A DNA stretch of 64,000 bases from Thermopolyspora flexuosa (GCF_006716785.1 NZ_VFPQ01000002.1:1-64000), one strand, 5' to 3'. Numbered from the stretch's first letter, positions 49,986 through 59,316 are shown. Notes: a model not told the origin generated them from the letters alone. Numbers and translations: made by a program.

Positions 49986-52358
49986 ATGGGGGCAGCGAAT
50001 CCGTGTCCGGCCGACGGCGTGCCGGTACCGCCGACCGGAGGGCGACGCCGCCCGCGGGCGACCGCCGCGCACTCCGCCATCCCCACCCCGCGACCGGCCG
50101 CTCGGGGGCCGCACCGTACGCATGCTCGGACGTGGCGCGGACTCCCCGCGGCGGCGACGGTCGCCGCCCTCGTCGCGTTGATCGCGCTCGTCGTGGGCGG
50201 CCCCGCCGCCGCGGCCGAGGCGGCGGCGAGCAGGGGGTCGAGCAGGGGGTACGGCACGGCCGGCGCGGTGACCGCCGACGCGGCCGGCGTCCCGAGGGGG
50301 CGGGTGGTGCTCATCGGGGTGCCCGGGCTGGAGTGGGCGGACCTGGAGGAGGGGGAGACCCCGAACCTGCGGCGGCTGGCCGGCCGGGGCGGGGCGGCGT
50401 CGCTCTCCACCCGGGCGATCCCGCCGCCGGACCGCGGCATCACCTGCGACGCCGCCGGATGGCTCACCGTCTCGGCGGGCCAGCGCGCCGGGACGCCGGG
50501 CGACGGGTGCGTGCGTCCCACGGCGCCGGCCCGCGGCGCGGACGGGTCGGCGCAGGTGCCCGGCTGGGCCGGGTACGACGCGTTCAACGCGGCGAGCGCG
50601 TACCGGGCGCGGATCGGGCTGCTCGGCCAGACGGTGCGGGACGCCGGTGGCCGGGTGGCGGCCGCCGGCCCGGGTGCGGCGCTCGCCGCCGCCGACCGGT
50701 CCGGGCGGGTGCCCGCGTACGCCGACGCCGTCGACGCGCTCGGCGATCTCGCGGCGTACCACCTGGTCGTGGTCGAGATCGCCGACCTCGCCCGGGCGGC
50801 CTCGGCCGGGCCGCCGTCGGCGGAGGCGCGGCGGCTCGCGGCGGCCGCCGCCGACGCGCGGATCGGCCAGGTGCTGCGGCGCGTCCCGGACGGCACGACC
50901 GTGCTCGTCGCCGGGATCTCCGACGTCACCGACGCGCCCCGGCTGCACGTGGCGATCGCGGCCGGACCGGCGGCCCCGGGCGGCGCGCCGTACCCGCGCG
51001 GGTTCCTCACCGCCGCGTCGACCCGCCAGGACGCCCTCGTCACGATCACCGACCTCACCGCGACCGTGCTCACCGCGCTCGGCCTCGAGACGGTGCCCGG
51101 CATGGTGGGCCGGGCCTGGACGCCGGGCGGCGCGGCGCCGGAGCCGGTGCTCGCCACCGTCGCCGAGCTCGCCGACGCCGACGTCGCCGGTCAGGTGCTG
51201 CGGCGGGTGCGGGCGCCGTTCTTCAGCCTGTTCGTCGCGGTGCAGCTGGTCTTCTACGGCGCCGCCGCGGTCGCGGTGCGCAGGCGGCCGGGCGGCCGGG
51301 CGCTCGCGGCCACCCGGGTGGTGGCGGTGGTGAGCGGCGCGGTCGCGGTGTCCACGTTCCTCGCCCAGCTCGTGCCGTGGTGGGGCATGCCGTACCCGAT
51401 GACCGCGCTGATCGTCACGATCCTCGGCTTCGCCGGGCTGATCGCCGCGGTCGCGCTCGCCGGGCCGTGGCGGCGGCACGTGCTCGGGCCGCTCACCGTG
51501 GTCGCCGCCGTGACCTCGCTGGCGCTGCTCGCGGACGTGATGACCGGCTCCCGGCTCCAGGTGAACGCGGTCACCGGGTACGAGCCGGTGACCGGCGGGC
51601 GGTTCTACGGGTTCAGCAACATCGCCTTCGCGGTGTACGCCACGGGGACGATCCTCGCCCTCGCCGGGGTGGCGGGCGCGCTGCTCGCGCGGGGGCGGCG
51701 CCGCCTCGCGGTGGCGGTCTGCCTCGGGTACGGCGCGCTCGCGATCGCCGCGGACGGCTGGCCCGGGTGGGGGGCCGACTTCGGGGGCGTGCCCGCGTTC
51801 ACCCTCGGGTTCGCGATCTTCATGATCATGCTCACCGGCCGCCGCCTCTCCCCGGCGCGGCTCGCGATCGGCGCGGCCGCGGGCGGCGTGCTGATCACGG
51901 CGATCGCGGTGGCGGACTGGCTGCGCCCGGCGGAGCGGCGCACCCACCTCGGCGCGTTCGTGCAGCAGGTGCTCGACGGCGAGGCGTTGGCCGTGGTGGG
52001 CCGCAAGTTCGGCGCGATGGTCGGCACGCTGGGGAACCTGCCGCTCACCGCGCTCGCGATCGCCGCGCTCGCGTTCCTCTACCTCGTGCTCGCCCGGCCC
52101 TCCCGGTGGGGCGCGTCCGCGCTCAGCCGGGCGTTCGAGCAGGCGCCCACGCTCCGCCCGGGGCTGTTCGGCGTGCTCACCTGCGCGCTCGTCGGCTTCG
52201 TGAGCAACGACTCGGGGGTGGCGATCCCGGCGATGGCGCTCACCGTGGCCGTGCCGCTCACCCTCGCCGCGTGCGTGCACGCGATCCGGCACGCCACGCC
52301 CACCCCGCAAGCGCCACCGTCAGCGCCAGCAGAATCCACGGCACCACGGTCGCCCTGA
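49986..52358 (+). CDS. Large membrane protein with N-terminal phosphatase-fold domain
   Basis: This 790-residue protein has one N-terminal membrane helix (LPAAATVAALVALIALVVGG). An exterior domain of about 300 residues has alkaline-phosphatase-superfamily features (VVLIGVPGLEW, ETPNLRRLAGRGGAASL, CDAAGWLTVSAG). Next come about ten membrane helices, with GYEPVTGGRFYGFSNIAFA and WGADFGGVPAFTLGFAIFMI between them. The first metal-binding Asp expected at the start of the phosphatase domain (DG) is replaced by GVPGLEW, so the enzyme may be inactive or may bind ligands only. It is probably an envelope glycan or lipid-linked sugar factor given its neighbours. Its last 101 bp overlap the convergent gene. 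Confidence 0.8.
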   Translation: MGAANPCPADGVPVPPTGGRRRPRATAAHSAIPTPRPAARGPHRTHARTWRGLPAAATVAALVALIALVVGGPAAAAEAAASRGSSRGYGTAGAVTADAAGVPRGRVVLIGVPGLEWADLEEGETPNLRRLAGRGGAASLSTRAIPPPDRGITCDAAGWLTVSAGQRAGTPGDGCVRPTAPARGADGSAQVPGWAGYDAFNAASAYRARIGLLGQTVRDAGGRVAAAGPGAALAAADRSGRVPAYADAVDALGDLAAYHLVVVEIADLARAASAGPPSAEARRLAAAAADARIGQVLRRVPDGTTVLVAGISDVTDAPRLHVAIAAGPAAPGGAPYPRGFLTAASTRQDALVTITDLTATVLTALGLETVPGMVGRAWTPGGAAPEPVLATVAELADADVAGQVLRRVRAPFFSLFVAVQLVFYGAAAVAVRRRPGGRALAATRVVAVVSGAVAVSTFLAQLVPWWGMPYPMTALIVTILGFAGLIAAVALAGPWRRHVLGPLTVVAAVTSLALLADVMTGSRLQVNAVTGYEPVTGGRFYGFSNIAFAVYATGTILALAGVAGALLARGRRRLAVAVCLGYGALAIAADGWPGWGADFGGVPAFTLGFAIFMIMLTGRRLSPARLAIGAAAGGVLITAIAVADWLRPAERRTHLGAFVQQVLDGEALAVVGRKFGAMVGTLGNLPLTALAIAALAFLYLVLARPSRWGASALSRAFEQAPTLRPGLFGVLTCALVGFVSNDSGVAIPAMALTVAVPLTLAACVHAIRHATPTPQAPPSAPAESTAPRSP

Positions 52359-53913
52359 CCCCGGTGACGAGCCACTCCAGGTCCTCCGGCCGCCCGGCCT
52401 GCCGCGCGGGCAGGTAGCCGAGGGAGAGCACGGCGAGCCGGGCCACCGCGAAGCCGTCGAGGGCGGTCGCGGGCACCATGGCGAGCAGCGCGAACAGCAG
52501 CCCGTCGTACCACGGCAGCGCGTACGGCGCGGCGACCAGCCAGGCCGCGACGACCACGGCCGCGGCCCCCGGCGCGGGATCGCCGCCGGTTCCGGTGAGC
52601 CGGTACGGCTCGCGCAGCGCCCGGGCGAGCAGCACGGCGAGCAGCACGAGCAGGGCGAGCGAGCCCGCCCGGATCCACGACCGGTAGCCGCCCGGCCCGA
52701 ACAGGGCCTGCAGCCAGCCCTTCACCAGCGCCCACGGCGTGGCGAGTGAGACCATCTCGGTGGCCCGGGAGACCTGGTCGAGCACGTACGGCCCGGCGAG
52801 CAGGTAGCCGGCCCCGGCGACGGCGACCGCCACGCCCGCGACCACCGCGAGCCTGCCCACCCGCCACGGCCCGCCCTGGCCTGCCCTGGCCTGCCCTGGC
52901 CTGGGCTCCCCTGTGCCGGCCGGTTCGTCCACCCGCCCACCGCCCGCCGGGGCCGTCTCGGCCGCCGGCACGGCCGCGGCGCCGCCCGCCTCCCGGCCCC
53001 GCGGCCCGATCGGCGCGGCCACCCGGTCGCCGGTCCCGGCGGTCGCGGGGTCGCGCCGCCACGGCCGCAGCGCCCAGGCGGGGCCGAGCGCGGCGAGCCC
53101 GGCGTTGACCTTCACCGCGACGCCGAGGCCGAGCAGCGCGCCCGCCCCGGCGAGCCGGTACGGCGAGGCGGCCGGCCAGGCCGGTCCCCCGGCGACGAGG
53201 GCGGCGACCATGCAGGCGACCGCGAGCGTGTCCACGTGCATGCCCGCGGCGAGGTGGTAGATCACGAGCGGGTTCGCCGCCCACAGCAGGGCCGCCCGGG
53301 CCCGGCCGGCCGGGGCGGCGTACCGGTGGAGCAGCACCGCCACGGCGACGAACGCCGCCGCGTTCACCAGTTCCATGGCGAACACGGTGAGCCGTACCGA
53401 GGTGCCGCCGATCAGGCTCGCCGCGAACTGCACCGCGGTGGCCGCCGGGCCGTACACGCTCGGCGTGTCCCGCCACTCCTCCACGGCGGCCGCCACCGGG
53501 TCGGCGGGCAGGCCGGCGGGCGTGGCCTGGTACGGGTCGAGGCCGAGCGCGGCGATGCGGCCGTAGGCGGCGTAGTTGAGATGGTCGGCCGAGCCGGACG
53601 GCGGCAGGAACGCGAGGACGACCGCGGCGAGACAGCCCGCGAGCAGCAGCCGCCGGGGGTCGGGGGACCAGCCGCGGGCGAGCGCCGCGAGCCCGGCGGC
53701 GAGGCCCAGCGCGCCGAAGACGAGCGCGGCCGCGCCGAGCGCGATGGCCAGGTGCGGGCCCGGGCCGAGGCCGAGCGAGTACGGCGGCTGCCCGGGCGTC
53801 CCGGCGAGGTGCGGCACCATCGCGGACGGGCCGAGCAGGCCGATGAGGATCGTGAGCGCGATGCCTGCGGTCAGGCCGGTGACCGCCAGGTACGGCAGCG
53901 CGCGGGTGCGCAT
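52258..53913 (-). CDS. Polyprenol-phosphate-dependent mannosyltransferase, MptA/MptB-like
   Basis: This 551-residue membrane protein has about 12 helices and an acidic first-loop region with DHLNYAAYGRIAALGLDPYQ, typical of MptA/MptB and related alpha-1,6-mannosyltransferases that extend lipomannan chains from polyprenol-phosphate mannose. A long soluble Pro/Gly/Glu-rich insert (AAPIGPRGREAGGAAAVPAA and following) lies in the middle. Its start at 53913 is 5 bp from the stop of the upstream GT2 gene, which is cotranscribed with it. Its 3' end overlaps the convergent membrane protein gene by 101 bp. Confidence 0.86.
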   Translation of the reverse strand: MRTRALPYLAVTGLTAGIALTILIGLLGPSAMVPHLAGTPGQPPYSLGLGPGPHLAIALGAAALVFGALGLAAGLAALARGWSPDPRRLLLAGCLAAVVLAFLPPSGSADHLNYAAYGRIAALGLDPYQATPAGLPADPVAAAVEEWRDTPSVYGPAATAVQFAASLIGGTSVRLTVFAMELVNAAAFVAVAVLLHRYAAPAGRARAALLWAANPLVIYHLAAGMHVDTLAVACMVAALVAGGPAWPAASPYRLAGAGALLGLGVAVKVNAGLAALGPAWALRPWRRDPATAGTGDRVAAPIGPRGREAGGAAAVPAAETAPAGGGRVDEPAGTGEPRPGQARAGQGGPWRVGRLAVVAGVAVAVAGAGYLLAGPYVLDQVSRATEMVSLATPWALVKGWLQALFGPGGYRSWIRAGSLALLVLLAVLLARALREPYRLTGTGGDPAPGAAAVVVAAWLVAAPYALPWYDGLLFALLAMVPATALDGFAVARLAVLSLGYLPARQAGRPEDLEWLVTGVRATVVPWILLALTVALAGWAWRAGSRARTRRG

Positions 53914-53918
53914 CGGCG

Positions 53919-54644
53919 TCAGCGGCGACCGCCGCGCAGCTTCGCGAGCTGTGCCGCGATCACCGGCTCGCGGGCGGCGAGCGCGAGGGCGACGTCGCGG
54001 AACTGCCTGGCCCGGTGCAGCTGCGACCGCCAGTCGTTGCCGGTGGCCCGGTGGGCCATGTCGACCTCGACCTCGACCACCCGGTACCCCCTGCGGATCA
54101 GGTCGATGGTGAGCCCGGTCTCCACCCCGAACCCGTGGGCGAGCGGGCGCGCCGCCTCGAACGCGGCCCGGGTGAGGCAGCGCTGGCCGTTGAGCGGCTG
54201 GGTCGCCTCGAACCCGACGGCCCGCTTGATGCCCTCGTAGGCGAGCTTCACCACGAAGCCGTGGCCGCCGCGGCGGACCCGGTTACGGAACACGGCGATG
54301 GTCATGTCCGCGGTGCCGGCCCGGACCGGCTCGATCAGCGGGGCCGCCTCGGCCGCGGTCTCGCCCAGGTCGGCGTCGAGGAACAGCAGGTGGCGCGGCT
54401 CGCCCTCGTCGAGCAGGGCCACCGCCTCGGCGCCGCTCTCCATCGCGGCGGCCTTGCCGCGGTTACGGCTGTGCCGTACCACGCGGGCGCCCGCCGCCTT
54501 GGCGATGCGGCCGGTCTGGTCGGTCGAGCCGTCGTCGACCACGACGACGAGGCCCACCCCCGGCAGGGCGCGGGCCGCGGTCACGGTCGCGCCGATGCGG
54601 GCGGCCTCGTTCTTCGCGGGAATGATCACCGCAGTGTCGTCCAT
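53919..54644 (-). CDS. Glycosyltransferase family 2, polyprenyl-phosphate-type
   Basis: This 241-residue GT-A fold enzyme has AVIIPAKNEAARIGATV, VVDDGSTDQT and LFLDADLGET (DxD-type acidic motif binding the nucleotide sugar). A C-terminal segment rich in FVVKLAYEGIKRA follows. Such enzymes often load mannose or glucose onto polyprenyl phosphate, which fits with the membrane mannosyltransferase encoded directly downstream. ATG 54644 gives a full-length N terminus (MDDTAVIIPAKNE). It likely supplies the donor for the next gene. Confidence 0.88.
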   Translation of the reverse strand: MDDTAVIIPAKNEAARIGATVTAARALPGVGLVVVVDDGSTDQTGRIAKAAGARVVRHSRNRGKAAAMESGAEAVALLDEGEPRHLLFLDADLGETAAEAAPLIEPVRAGTADMTIAVFRNRVRRGGHGFVVKLAYEGIKRAVGFEATQPLNGQRCLTRAAFEAARPLAHGFGVETGLTIDLIRRGYRVVEVEVDMAHRATGNDWRSQLHRARQFRDVALALAAREPVIAAQLAKLRGGRR

Positions 54645-55369
54645 GACGCCCTAGGCTAGTGCGCCGCCCGGCACCCCCGGGGCGTTCCGGCGCGGGCACG
54701 CCGCGGTCGCGGGCGGCGGCCGCAGGGCCGGTGGATCACGCCGCGGGCCGCGAGGACGTCCGGCGGCGGCGACGGGACGGACGGGACAACGTGTGAAAGC
54801 CGCGAATCACAGTCACATACGCGGCACAGCGGGGCGCTTGGGGATCTCTTTAACGCCTGCCCCGAATGAGAAAAATGATCGCAATTCAAGATCGATTACG
54901 GCCGCACCCAAAATCTCGCCAAAAGCGAACGGCGTGATCACTTCTGAAACGGCCGACAGAAAGCAGGCAAATCTTCTGATTTACGCAATTTTCACGGCGC
55001 TTTCCGCTCCGATCACCGTCGGTTCCCTCCCGCCGCCACACGGCGACCCCCTGGGCGGGCCGTGCCGTACCCCGGATAGGGGCCGAGGCCGTACGGCACG
55101 CGGGCCGGCACGACGTACGGCCGCGCCTGCCGGCGTCCGATCGGACAGCCCGGGCGCACCGCCCTCGGGCGCACGGCGGCACCCAGGGGCGCTCGGGCAT
55201 GCGCCCGGTCGCGCATTCGCCCACGTCGGCGCGCTCCAGCGCCGTCACGCCCGCGGCCGCGGGCCGTGGCGACCCGGTCGCGCGCCTGCACGCACGTCAC
55301 GGACCGGCCACCGCGCCGGATCGGCGGCGCGGCGCCACCGACGACGAGGAACGTTCCGGGTCGATGCGG
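54645..55369. other. AT-richer gene-free region
   Basis: This is about 725 bp with no convincing gene. The stretch 54790-55010 is distinctly AT-richer than its surroundings and could hold promoters or an unannotated small RNA. No mobile-element remnants are recognised. Confidence 0.4.
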
Positions 55370-55717
55370 CTACCCGGACTGCTCGGTGAGCAGCTCCGCG
55401 GGCACCTGGTCGTGTACGACGAACACCGAGTCGAGGCCCGTCACCTGCAGGATCTTGCGCACCGCCGGGCGCGGCGCGGCGACCTCGAGCCCGCCGCCGC
55501 GCTCCCGCAGCCGCTTGAGGGCGGACAGCAGCACGTTCATCCCGGTGGAGTCGCAGAACTCCACGCCGGACATGTCGATGACGACCCGCGAGGGACCGTC
55601 CTCCAGCAGGCGGGCGAACTCGGCCTGCAGACGCGGCGCCGTGTACAGGTCGATTTCACCGACGATGGTCATCACGGCGTTACCGGCCGTGACCCGAGTC
55701 GAGACTTTCAGCTCCAC
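55370..55717 (-). CDS. Anti-sigma-factor antagonist, STAS domain (BldG-like)
   Basis: This 115-residue STAS-domain protein reads MELKVSTRVTAGNAVMTIVG, then EIDLYTAPRLQAEF, with the phosphorylatable serine in FCDSTGMNVLLSALKRL (about residue 62). Such proteins bind anti-sigma factors when dephosphorylated and release sigma factors. The sequence pattern is BldG/SpoIIAA-like. A cognate kinase is not encoded nearby. The GTG start at 55717 matches the start of known family members; an upstream GTG at 55726 is possible. It is divergent from the Cys-motif protein gene. Confidence 0.9.
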   Translation of the reverse strand: MELKVSTRVTAGNAVMTIVGEIDLYTAPRLQAEFARLLEDGPSRVVIDMSGVEFCDSTGMNVLLSALKRLRERGGGLEVAAPRPAVRKILQVTGLDSVFVVHDQVPAELLTEQSG

Positions 55718-55880
55718 AGCGGGCACACTAGCGCCGTCCCGGCCTCCGGTCACGCTCTCTGCCGATTCCTGACCGAGTGAAGAGTCGTCCGCCCTTCGTT
55801 CCCGGATTTCGGTCACACGAAAACGGAGAGTACGCAAGTATTGACTCTCTGAGAGGCCGAGGTATCGGGGGCCAGGACTC

Positions 55881-56576
55881 ATGACGATCGAACCGCCCGA
55901 GGATCCGCACCGCATCCTGCTGCGCCAGCGTCTTTCGGCGCTGCTGGCCCGGGCCGAGCGCGCCTCGCCGTGGCGCGGCCGGCTCGCCCCGCTGCGCGCG
56001 CTCGTCAACCGGGACGGCTACGTCCCGGTCCGCGCCCGGCTCACCGTCGAGGACCTCGACTTCCTCGCCTCCGCCCGGGAGGAGGTGCTGTCGCTGAGCG
56101 GCCTGCTGCTGCGCCTGCTCGACCTGCACCAGCCGCGCGACGCGGGCGGCATCACGAACAACGGCCCCCATCCGGTGCTGCGCTGCCGCAGTTGCATGTG
56201 GCGCTGGCCGTGCCCGACCTTCCGCGCCCTCTCCGACGCGATCCTCCAGCCCGCCGCCCACGCCGCCGGACCCGGCCACGCCGAGCCCGCGGGCGCGGCC
56301 CCCGGCGAGCCGACCGGCGCCCCGGCCGACGCCGCTCCCGCCGGCACGCTCCCGGCCGCCACGCCGCCACGCGACGAGCCCGTGGCCGACCGGCCCGTGG
56401 CGGCACGCGCCGAGTCCGGCCCGCCCGCCGAGCCCGTGCCACGGCCCGCGCCGCCCACCCGGCGCGTGCGCCCCGGGCCGTCCCCCGCGTCGTCCCCCGC
56501 GCCCGCCGCCGACGGCCCGCCCGCGGGCCGCGTCGCGCGCATGCCGTACCTCGCCCCCACCGGCCGCGGGCTGTGA
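55881..56576 (+). CDS. Hypothetical protein with CxxC-W motif and Pro-rich tail
   Basis: This is a 231-residue protein. The first about 90 residues are helical and basic/acidic (LLRQRLSALLARAERASPWRGR, EEVLSLSGLLLRLLDLHQPR). Next come RCRSCMWRWPCPTFRAL, a cysteine-tryptophan cluster (three Cys in 10 residues), and a Pro/Ala-rich disordered tail of about 110 residues ending MPYLAPTGRGL. There is no membrane helix. A small zinc-binding knuckle is plausible. It is divergent from the STAS gene and converges with the OmpR-type regulator gene; function is unknown. Confidence 0.7.
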   Translation: MTIEPPEDPHRILLRQRLSALLARAERASPWRGRLAPLRALVNRDGYVPVRARLTVEDLDFLASAREEVLSLSGLLLRLLDLHQPRDAGGITNNGPHPVLRCRSCMWRWPCPTFRALSDAILQPAAHAAGPGHAEPAGAAPGEPTGAPADAAPAGTLPAATPPRDEPVADRPVAARAESGPPAEPVPRPAPPTRRVRPGPSPASSPAPAADGPPAGRVARMPYLAPTGRGL

Positions 56577-56624
56577 CGCTCCGTCGCCCACCCGGCACGC
56601 CGCGCCGTACGGCACGGCCCCGGG

Positions 56625-57338
56625 TCACCCCTCCATCGGCTCGTACCGGTACCCAACGCCCCAGACGGTGACGATCCGCCGCGGGGCGGTCGGGTCCTTC
56701 TCGATCTTTTCGCGGAGCCGCCGCACGTGCACGGTGACCGTCGAGGAGTCGCCGAACGACCAGCCCCACACCTGGTGGAGCAGCGCGGCCCGGCTGAACG
56801 CCTGGCGCGGGTTGCGCATGAGGTGGGTGAGCAGGTCGAACTCCCGCGTGGTGAGGGTCACCGCGGCGTCGCCGAGCCGTACGTCGCGGGCGCCGACGTC
56901 GACGACGAGGTCGCCGTCGCGCAGCACGCCGCCCGCCGCCCCGGACGCCACCGCCGTGCCGCGCGACCGGCGCAGCAGCGACCCCACCCGCAGGGCGAGC
57001 TCGCGCGGGCTGAACGGCTTGGTCACGTAGTCCTCGGCCCCGATCTCCACCGCCACGGCCCGGTCGAGGTCGTCGCCGGACACGGTGAGCATGATCACCG
57101 GCCCGGGCGAGGGCTCCCGCAGCGCCCGGCACATCTCCACCACCTCGGGCTGCGGGGTCCTGAGGTCGAGGATGACGAGGTCCGGCGGCTCGGCCGAGGC
57201 GCGCCGCAGCGCCTTGGCCGCGTCGCGCACCCACTCCACCCGGTGCCCGTCGCGTTCCAGGTAGCGCACGATCACCTCGGCGATCGTGGGGTCGTGCTCC
57301 ACCACGAGGATGCGGGACGGCGGGCTCCCCCCGGTCAT
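56625..57338 (-). CDS. Response regulator, OmpR/PhoB family
   Basis: This 237-residue protein has a receiver domain of about 120 residues with ILVVEHDPTIAEV, the phosphoacceptor in VILDLRTPQ, ML(T) and the lysine in YVTKPFSP. The OmpR-type winged helix follows (LTTREFDLLTHLMRNPRQAFSRAALL, VTVHVRRLREKIEKDPTAPRRI). The acidic pocket reads EHD rather than the usual DDE, which is a moderate deviation. ATG 57338 has a GGGAGG site. No histidine kinase gene is adjacent, so it is an orphan in this window. Confidence 0.92.
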   Translation of the reverse strand: MTGGSPPSRILVVEHDPTIAEVIVRYLERDGHRVEWVRDAAKALRRASAEPPDLVILDLRTPQPEVVEMCRALREPSPGPVIMLTVSGDDLDRAVAVEIGAEDYVTKPFSPRELALRVGSLLRRSRGTAVASGAAGGVLRDGDLVVDVGARDVRLGDAAVTLTTREFDLLTHLMRNPRQAFSRAALLHQVWGWSFGDSSTVTVHVRRLREKIEKDPTAPRRIVTVWGVGYRYEPMEG

Positions 57339-57592
57339 GGTCGCCTCCCCGCCCCCGGCCTTGTCGCGCACGCCGGCGAACCGGTACGGCTCGCCCGCCC
57401 GGTCATCCCACGCAGCGGGCCGCCATGCCCACCCCCGGCGATGCGCGAACACCGCGATTCGCCACAAAGTGCCGCCCGGTTCGCGTCCATGCACACAAGG
57501 TACTGAGCGGACACGACCTCCGGGTCCGCCGCGACCACAGCCGGTCACCGCGGCCCGGCCGTACCGGACGAGACGGCACCGGCCGCGCGGGC

Positions 57593-58402
57593 TCATCGGC
57601 CCCGGCGGCGCGGCGGGCGGGGGAGGAAGCCGCTGGTGCGCGCCACGTACGCGGCGTACTCGGGGCCGCGCGAGCGGGCCATGCGGCGCTCGAGCAGGGC
57701 CTTGCCGGTGCGGTTGACGAGCATGTGGGTCATGAGGATCGGGCCGACGACCGTGGGCAGGCCGCTCCAGTGGGAGCAGGCGAGCAGGAACATGCCCCAC
57801 CAGACCGTGGCGTCGCCGAAGTAGTTGGGGTGCCGGGTCCACGCCCACAGGCCGCGGTCGAGCACCTTGCCGTGGTTCGCCGGGTCGGCCCTGAACCGGG
57901 CGAGCTGGTGGTCGCCGACCGCCTCGAACAGGAAGCCGACCGTCCACACCGCCACCGCGAGCACGGTGACGAGGCCGAGCGGCACGTCCTGGTACATCGA
58001 CACCTGCACCGGCAGCGAGACCACCCACATGGTCCGGCCCTGCGGCCAGTAGATCGTGCGGAGCGTGAACGGCACCACCGGGCCGGTGCACCGGCGCAGC
58101 AGCGCGGCGTAGCGGGGGTCCTCGCCGTGGCCCCGGGCGCGCCGGTGGATGTGCCCGGCGAGGCGCAGTCCCCAGACGGCGGTGAGGGCGAGCACGAGGA
58201 CCCGGCGCGCGGTCAGCCCCTCCCCCTGCAGGCCGGAGAGGAGGAAGCTCACCGCGGCGATGATCACGAAGCCGAGGCCCCAGACCGTGTCGATCACGCT
58301 GTGCCGGCCCAGCCGCAGCGCCGCGGCGAGGGTGGCGAGCATGGTGGCCGCCACCACGACGGCCGTCACCGCCAGGTTGACCAGCAGCGGGACGAGGCTC
58401 AC
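57593..58402 (-). CDS. DUF1295-family membrane protein (steroid 5-alpha-reductase/ICMT-like)
   Basis: This 269-residue protein has six or seven membrane helices. The C-terminal region WTRHPNYFGDATVWWGMFLL is the conserved active-site motif of this superfamily (isoprenylcysteine methyltransferases, 5-alpha-reductases, DUF1295). It starts at GTG 58402, which overlaps the stop of the SDR gene by four bases, so it is the third gene of that operon. Such proteins reduce or methylate hydrophobic substrates such as steroids, isoprenoids or fatty-acyl derivatives; the substrate here is unknown. Confidence 0.87.
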   Translation of the reverse strand: MSLVPLLVNLAVTAVVVAATMLATLAAALRLGRHSVIDTVWGLGFVIIAAVSFLLSGLQGEGLTARRVLVLALTAVWGLRLAGHIHRRARGHGEDPRYAALLRRCTGPVVPFTLRTIYWPQGRTMWVVSLPVQVSMYQDVPLGLVTVLAVAVWTVGFLFEAVGDHQLARFRADPANHGKVLDRGLWAWTRHPNYFGDATVWWGMFLLACSHWSGLPTVVGPILMTHMLVNRTGKALLERRMARSRGPEYAAYVARTSGFLPRPPRRRGR

Positions 58403-59316
58403 GGCCGGGACGCCTCCTCGGCCCGCCCGGTGGCGAGCTCCTCGGCGAGGTCGAGGAACGCCTCGCGGGCCGTGCCGTACCCGCGGCCGGGGGCGCTCCG
58501 GCTGCGGTCGAGCAGCTCCCCCAGCCGGTCGGGGGCGAGCGGGCCGTAGGGCAGCGGCACGGTCGCGTGCTCGAGCACGCTCACCGCGCGCAGGCCGCCG
58601 CCCGCGGCGACGAGCACCTCGCCGTTGAGCGTGCAGCCCGGGTCGCACAGCGCGGCGACCACCGGGGCGACCGCGGCCGGGTCGAGCAGCGGCCGGTACC
58701 GCTCGTCGATCGCCGCGTCGGTGAGCTGGGTGACCGCGTACGGCAGCAGCACGTTGGCGAACACCCCGTGCCGGGCGCCCTCGGCCGCGATCGACCGGCC
58801 GAGCGCGATGATGCCGCCCTTGCTCGCCGCGTACGCCGACAGGCCGACCTCGCCGTGCAGGCCGCCGGTGCTCGCCACGAGCACGATCCGCCCGTGCCCG
58901 GCCTTGCGCATCTCGGCGGCGCAGGCCGCGGCGACCTGGGCGGTGCCGAGCAGGTTGGTGCGGATCACCGTGGCGAAGTCCTCGGGGGAGACCTTGTGGA
59001 ACATGCCGGGGCCGCCGATCGCGGCGCTGGTCACGCAGCCGTCGATGCGGCCCCAGGTGCCGAGGGCGAGCTCGACGATGCGCCGCGCGGTGGCCGGGTC
59101 GGTCACGTCGCCGTGCTCGGCGACCGCCTCGCCGCCGTTCGCGCGGATCTCGGCGACCACGTGGTCGGCCGGGCCGAGCCCGGCGTCGTCCACCACGCGG
59201 TTGCGGTTGTTCACCACCACCCGGGCGCCGCGGGCGGCGAGCTCGAGGGCGAACGCCCGGCCGAGGCCGCGTCCGCCGCCGGTCACCACGATCACCCGGC
59301 CGTCGAGGCTTTTCAT
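58399..59316 (-). CDS. Short-chain dehydrogenase/reductase (SDR)
   Basis: This 305-residue enzyme has the SDR cofactor motif VVTGGGRGLGRAFALELAARG near the N terminus, NNRNR for cofactor choice, DVTDPA, and the catalytic triad region VASTGG...YAASKGG (Ser, Tyr, Lys). The length and layout resemble the SDR half of peroxisomal-type multifunctional enzymes, which oxidise 3-hydroxyacyl-CoAs. Its start overlaps the stop of the upstream thiolase gene by four bases (ATGA), so the two are translationally coupled. Confidence 0.92.
   Translation of the reverse strand: MKSLDGRVIVVTGGGRGLGRAFALELAARGARVVVNNRNRVVDDAGLGPADHVVAEIRANGGEAVAEHGDVTDPATARRIVELALGTWGRIDGCVTSAAIGGPGMFHKVSPEDFATVIRTNLLGTAQVAAACAAEMRKAGHGRIVLVASTGGLHGEVGLSAYAASKGGIIALGRSIAAEGARHGVFANVLLPYAVTQLTDAAIDERYRPLLDPAAVAPVVAALCDPGCTLNGEVLVAAGGGLRAVSVLEHATVPLPYGPLAPDRLGELLDRSRSAPGRGYGTAREAFLDLAEELATGRAEEASRP

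Noticed and set aside
52872-52907. CCTGGCCTGC-type short direct repeats inside the mannosyltransferase gene
   Set aside because: They encode the Pro/Gly/Ala-rich insert of that protein and look like ordinary low-complexity coding repeats.
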